A stretch of 64,000 bases of DNA from JAJECS01 sp965262745 (lineage in GTDB: Bacteria; Chloroflexota; UBA11872). The notes beneath the pieces are model-generated. The model saw nothing but the letters and a program-made list of their open reading frames with translations. It had not been told where the DNA came from and searched no databases. Shown here one piece after another: positions 60,791 through 64,000 of this stretch. Position numbers and translations under genes: made by a program. The stretch covers positions 558,001 through 622,000 of the forward strand of contig OZ253558.1 of NCBI GenBank assembly GCA_965262745.1. Direction: 5' to 3'. The first letter of the stretch is position 1. Each line of letters starts with the position of its first letter.

Positions 60791-62357
60791 CGCCCCAACC
60801 ACCGCCGCCGGGCGTGGCGACCCGAACGAGATCGCCCGCTTCGAGGTGATGCGTGCCCTTGCCCGGAACATCGCGCCAGCGTCCGCCGCGCCGAATCCGG
60901 TCGCGTCCGCGTCGTCCGGCGCCGCCGCCGCGCAGTCCCCAGGGACGAATCCGGCGCCGTTCGGCCACGATCGTCACCGACGCCGGCGCCAGCATCTCAA
61001 GTTCGCGCACCACGCCATTACCGCCGCGGTGCGCGCCAGCGCCGCCGGAACCCGGGCGCATGGCATACCGCCGGGCGCGCATCGGGTAGGCAAGCTCGAG
61101 CGCCTCGATGGGCGTATTCAAGGTATTGGTCATGGCGACGTGGAGGCCGCTTGTCCCGGGCCGCGCCGGCCCGCCGCCCACGCCACCGGCGATAGTCTCG
61201 TAGTAGGTGTAGGCCCGCCCGGTCCGCGGATCGGTTCCGCCAATGACCAAATTGTTCATCGTGCCCTGGCTGGCGGCCGGGATCTCGCCCGGCAGCGCTT
61301 GCGCCAAGGCTCCCCAGAGCACGTCGACGACGCGTTGGGATGTCTCGACATTGCCCGCCGCTACGGCATGCGGCGGATCTGGATTGAGCACCGTTCCGGG
61401 CGGCACCCGCACGTCCAGCACGGCCCACGCCCCGTCATTCGCCGGCACGTCGGCGCCGGCCAGGCACCGCACGACGTACAGCGCCGCCGAGTGCGTCACG
61501 GCGGACGGTGCGTTGAGCGATCCCGGAACCGCTGCCCCGGTTCCCGCAAAGTCGACGATGAAGCGTCCTGTGCGCACGGTGATGGTGACCCGAATGGGTG
61601 TCGAGGGGCCTCCGGTGCCGTCGTCATCGAGGAAGTCCTCAAACGAGTATTCGCCGTCCGGCACGCGGCGCAGCCGCGCCACAACAAGCTGCTCGGTGTA
61701 TGCCAAGAGCTCTTGCGCCATGCGGCTGAGCGCGCGCGGCCCATAGCGCCGCGCGAACGCCTGCAGCCGCGTCTCGCCAACGTGGTGCGACGCAAGCTGC
61801 GCCGCCAGATCTCCACGCCGTTCATCGGGCGTGCGCACGTTGCGGCAGATGAGCTCGATGAGCTGGTCGTCGACGGTACCCGCGTCGACAAGCTTGAGCG
61901 GTGGAATGACGATGCCCTCATGGAAGAGCTCCGTTGACATGGGCATCGAGCCGGGGGTCATCCCGCCGACGTCGGCATGGTGGGCACGCGTGGCGACCCA
62001 GCCCCACATCTCCGGCGGCTCGCCAACGAATACCGGCGACACGGTGGTGATGTCCGGGAGATGGGTGCCCCCGAGATAGGGATCGTTGACGATGATGACG
62101 TCGCCTGGGGCGGGCGGGCGCTGGTCATAGAACTCGACGGCCGCCTGCACCGCCATGGGCATGGCGCCCAAGTGGACGGGCACATGGGCTGCCTGCGCAA
62201 CCATGCGGCCGTTGTGGTCGAACACGGCGCAGGAATGGTCGCGCCGCTCCTTGATGTTGGGGGAATGAGCGCTGCGCTGCACCGTCACGCCCATCTCTTC
62301 GGCTACCGACGCAAAGAGATGGCGAAAGACTTCGAGCTCAAATGCCACTGCGGCCAT
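60774..62357 (-). CDS. hyuB: Hydantoinase B/oxoprolinase-family protein
   Basis: HyuB is one subunit of ATP-dependent hydantoinases, oxoprolinases and acetone carboxylase-like enzymes. The 527-residue product shows VQRSAHSPNIKERRDHSCAV, VIIVNDPYLGGTHLPDITTV, TRAHHADVGGMTPGSMP, DFAGTGAAVPGSLNAPSAV, YYETIAGGVGGGPARPGTSG and RPGSGGAGAHRGGNGVVREL, all typical. The usual partner hyuA is not seen in the window; its expected place upstream is occupied by a divergent gene. Confidence 0.92.
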   Translation of the reverse strand: MAAVAFELEVFRHLFASVAEEMGVTVQRSAHSPNIKERRDHSCAVFDHNGRMVAQAAHVPVHLGAMPMAVQAAVEFYDQRPPAPGDVIIVNDPYLGGTHLPDITTVSPVFVGEPPEMWGWVATRAHHADVGGMTPGSMPMSTELFHEGIVIPPLKLVDAGTVDDQLIELICRNVRTPDERRGDLAAQLASHHVGETRLQAFARRYGPRALSRMAQELLAYTEQLVVARLRRVPDGEYSFEDFLDDDGTGGPSTPIRVTITVRTGRFIVDFAGTGAAVPGSLNAPSAVTHSAALYVVRCLAGADVPANDGAWAVLDVRVPPGTVLNPDPPHAVAAGNVETSQRVVDVLWGALAQALPGEIPAASQGTMNNLVIGGTDPRTGRAYTYYETIAGGVGGGPARPGTSGLHVAMTNTLNTPIEALELAYPMRARRYAMRPGSGGAGAHRGGNGVVRELEMLAPASVTIVAERRRIRPWGLRGGGAGRRGRDRIRRGGRWRDVPGKGTHHLEAGDLVRVATPGGGGWGASDAD

Positions 62358-62427
62358 GATCCCCGGAGCATATCGAAGACAGCCCCGGTGCTGCAGGATC
62401 TGGCCAGGCCGTCCCGGAGGGCGCGGG

Positions 62428-62433
62428 TATAAT
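62428..62433 (+). promoter_or_regulatory. Candidate -10 hexamer before the small membrane protein gene
   Basis: A perfect TATAAT lies 34 nt before the GTG start at 62468, in the intergenic region between hyuB and this gene. No clear -35 hexamer is seen at the usual spacing. The gene order (divergent pair) makes a promoter here necessary. Confidence 0.4.
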
Positions 62434-62467
62434 TGGATTTAGCGTAGTTCTCCAACGGCGAGATCAA

Positions 62468-62911
62468 GTGTCAAAAGACTGGCGCGAAGAAGTTCGGGAT
62501 ATCCTTGATGAGCACGACCCCGACTCGTCCACAGGCGGCGGAGAGTCGCCTGGGTCGGGGCCCAAGCGAGACCAGCCGCGCGGCCCGTGGCTTGAGGCCT
62601 TTGGCGGTTGGATTCGCCGCCGCTTCGCCACCACCAACGAGATGCTGGTGTCGGCCGCCAGCTTGGTCGTTCTGGGGCTCTTGCTGTATGCAACGCCGCT
62701 ACGGCCGGTGGCTGCCGTGTTTGCGCTGTCCGGTGGCATTACGTTTCTCCTCGCCATAGGCCGCGGCATCGTCGAGCGCCGCTCAGGGGCCGGCCCGGTC
62801 AATCGATCCAGTCCGCAGATGTGGCGCGGCCAGGTGATTGATCTGAATGACCATCGTCCGTCGCCGACACTTGGAGACCGGATTCGCTCTTGGTGGCACG
62901 GCCGTCGCTAG
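62468..62911 (+). CDS. Small membrane protein of unknown function
   Basis: A 147-residue protein with a hydrophilic, acidic and Gly/Ser/Pro-rich N-terminus (about 1-45), a basic amphipathic stretch, then two membrane segments (about residues 59-76 and 80-97, LVSAASLVVLGLLLYA and AVFALSGGITFLLAIG). It ends with a basic tail around MWRGQVIDLNDHRPSPTLGD and a Trp-rich finish. Both termini are probably cytoplasmic by the positive-inside rule. No family is recognised. GTG start at 62468; it precedes the YhaM-type gene by 82 nt. Confidence 0.7.
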   Translation: MSKDWREEVRDILDEHDPDSSTGGGESPGSGPKRDQPRGPWLEAFGGWIRRRFATTNEMLVSAASLVVLGLLLYATPLRPVAAVFALSGGITFLLAIGRGIVERRSGAGPVNRSSPQMWRGQVIDLNDHRPSPTLGDRIRSWWHGRR

Positions 62912-62993
62912 CTGGCGGTCAGCACCCATAGGTCTGCTCGGCGGGCGGCGGTCGCGGGTAGGATTGGCTGGCGCCGCCTTTGGATAACTGCCC

Positions 62994-63962
62994 GTGAGAA
63001 TTGCCGACATTCGCCCCGGCCAAAACGTGACCGGGACATTTGTGATTGCCGCGCCGGACGTGCGTACGAGCCGGACCGGCGACCCCTACCTGCGGCTGAC
63101 GCTGCGGGATGAGAACCGCGATTCCATCGACGCGCTCTATTTCTCCGTGCCGCCGGATCTTGCATCAGCCATAGAGTCGGGCCAGACATACACCGTTGAG
63201 GGGCGGGCTGAAGAGTTTCGGGGGCGGGTGAACGTCAAGCTCTCGATGATGGAGCGTTCCCAAGTGCAGTGGGACGCGACGGCGCTGTTGCCGCACGGTG
63301 AGCAGGAGCCCGCGGCGCTACGCGCCGCCATCACCGCCGCCGCCGATTCACTTGAAAGCTCCGCGGTGCGGTCCGTGGTCAAGGCCGTGCTGGCGCAGCC
63401 GGTTGTTGCGGAACGGCTCATAACTTGGCCGGCCGCCAAGGGGCGCCATCATGCCTGGGTCGGCGGCTTGGCCGAGCATACGGTCGAGATGCTGCAACTG
63501 GCCGAACGGGTCACCGAGACGTTCTCCGAGCTCGACCGCGACCTGGTGGTGGCCGGGGTGATCTTGCACGACCTCGGCAAAGTGATTGAACTCGACGTCA
63601 CCAGCGAGTTCTCCTACACCGCGGCCGGCAACCTCGAGGGGCATATGGTGCACGGGGTGCGGCTGCTCGATGCCGCCATCGCCGAGGTCGCATGCGACGC
63701 GGAAACCGCCACGGTGCTGCGGCATCTTGTACTCAGCCATCAGGGCACGCTTGAATTCGCGGCTGTTGTCGAACCGATGATTCCCGAGGCCATCGCGCTG
63801 CACTTCATCGACCAACTCTCGTCGCAGGTGCGACCGGCGCTCGAGGACGTCAGGGCGGCCAAGGCGCGGGGTGTCAACGGTGCGACCGTACGCGGGGGCA
63901 CGAGTCTGCGTCAGCTCTACGTCCGCGCGGCGGACGACGGCCGGGCGGAAAACGCGCTCTAG
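62994..63962 (+). CDS. 3'-5' exoribonuclease of the YhaM type (OB-fold plus HD domain)
   Basis: The 322-residue product begins with an OB-fold nucleic-acid-binding domain (about 1-90: RTSRTGDPYLRLTLRDENRD, YTVEGRAEEFRG). A HD domain follows with HHAWVGGLAEHTVEMLQLAE, VAGVILHDLGKVIELD (HD pair) and LEGHMVHGVRLLD, the order found in YhaM/CbfA exoribonucleases. It ends at 63962; the remaining 38 nt hold no gene. GTG start at 62994. Confidence 0.88.
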   Translation: MRIADIRPGQNVTGTFVIAAPDVRTSRTGDPYLRLTLRDENRDSIDALYFSVPPDLASAIESGQTYTVEGRAEEFRGRVNVKLSMMERSQVQWDATALLPHGEQEPAALRAAITAAADSLESSAVRSVVKAVLAQPVVAERLITWPAAKGRHHAWVGGLAEHTVEMLQLAERVTETFSELDRDLVVAGVILHDLGKVIELDVTSEFSYTAAGNLEGHMVHGVRLLDAAIAEVACDAETATVLRHLVLSHQGTLEFAAVVEPMIPEAIALHFIDQLSSQVRPALEDVRAAKARGVNGATVRGGTSLRQLYVRAADDGRAENAL

Positions 63963-64000
63963 GACCGGGGCGTCTGGGACTGGGACGGCAGCGCCCGCAA

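Overview
This is a GC-rich bacterial chromosome segment, densely packed with genes and mostly core housekeeping in content. No rRNA or tRNA gene, CRISPR array or insertion sequence was seen. The gene set suggests a Gram-variable, non-proteobacterial lineage. I favour Chloroflexota because of the LL-diaminopimelate aminotransferase, the split glycine decarboxylase, the short EF-Ts, the zinc-finger-free topoisomerase I and a one-carbon module with separate cyclohydrolase and dehydrogenase. This assignment is inference from gene content; no phylogenetic test was possible.

Layout. 1-9070 (+): the end of the S10/spc/alpha ribosomal super-operon (rplR, rpsE, rpmD, rplO, secY, adk, map, infA, rpmJ, rpsM, rpsK, rpsD, rpoA, rplQ, truA, rplM, rpsI), with many 1-17 nt overlaps. 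9077-13856 (-): scpB/scpA, an HD protein, an M50 protease, a SAM-cleaving enzyme and a MazG fusion. 13977-17155 (+): glycine cleavage gcvH-gcvPA-gcvPB without gcvT. 17166-20177: a beta-propeller, an M23 peptidase and an enolase-superfamily enzyme. 20178-22348: a small accessory island with an HD hydrolase, a tyrosine recombinase, a 13-bp perfect hairpin and a 13-bp inverted repeat pair. 22338-27886 (-): ceramidase-like, hflX, dapL, dapF, miaA. 27968-30445 (+): a C1-folate module (metF, fchA-like, folD-like). 30522-38486: an alkaline-phosphatase-superfamily enzyme, an SDR, mutL/mutS, a transporter remnant and threonine dehydrogenase. 38614-46809 (-): ispG, rseP, dxr, cdsA, uppS, frr, pyrH, tsf, rpsB. 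46986-56833 (-): topA, mfd, pth, rsmA, two SDRs, rdgB. 56983-63962: a corrinoid protein, an amidohydrolase, a DXS-like pseudoenzyme, thpR, hyuB, a small membrane protein and a YhaM-type nuclease.

How the genes work together. One-carbon metabolism recurs: threonine dehydrogenase and the glycine cleavage proteins can feed C1 units onto tetrahydrofolate, the metF/fchA/folD module interconverts them, and a corrinoid methyl carrier is encoded further on. dapL and dapF act in lysine and peptidoglycan precursor synthesis. dxr and ispG (MEP pathway), uppS and cdsA supply isoprenoid and lipid carriers.

The most notable observations are: the inverted repeats beside the recombinase (possible invertible segment); a FolD homologue that has lost the catalytic lysine next to a dedicated cyclohydrolase-family protein; a DXS homologue without thiamine-diphosphate motifs; a sulfatase-fold enzyme with Thr at the formylglycine position; an RseP protease with an inserted PA-like domain; an active/inactive SDR pair; and two structured 5' leaders (rpsB and the corrinoid protein gene).
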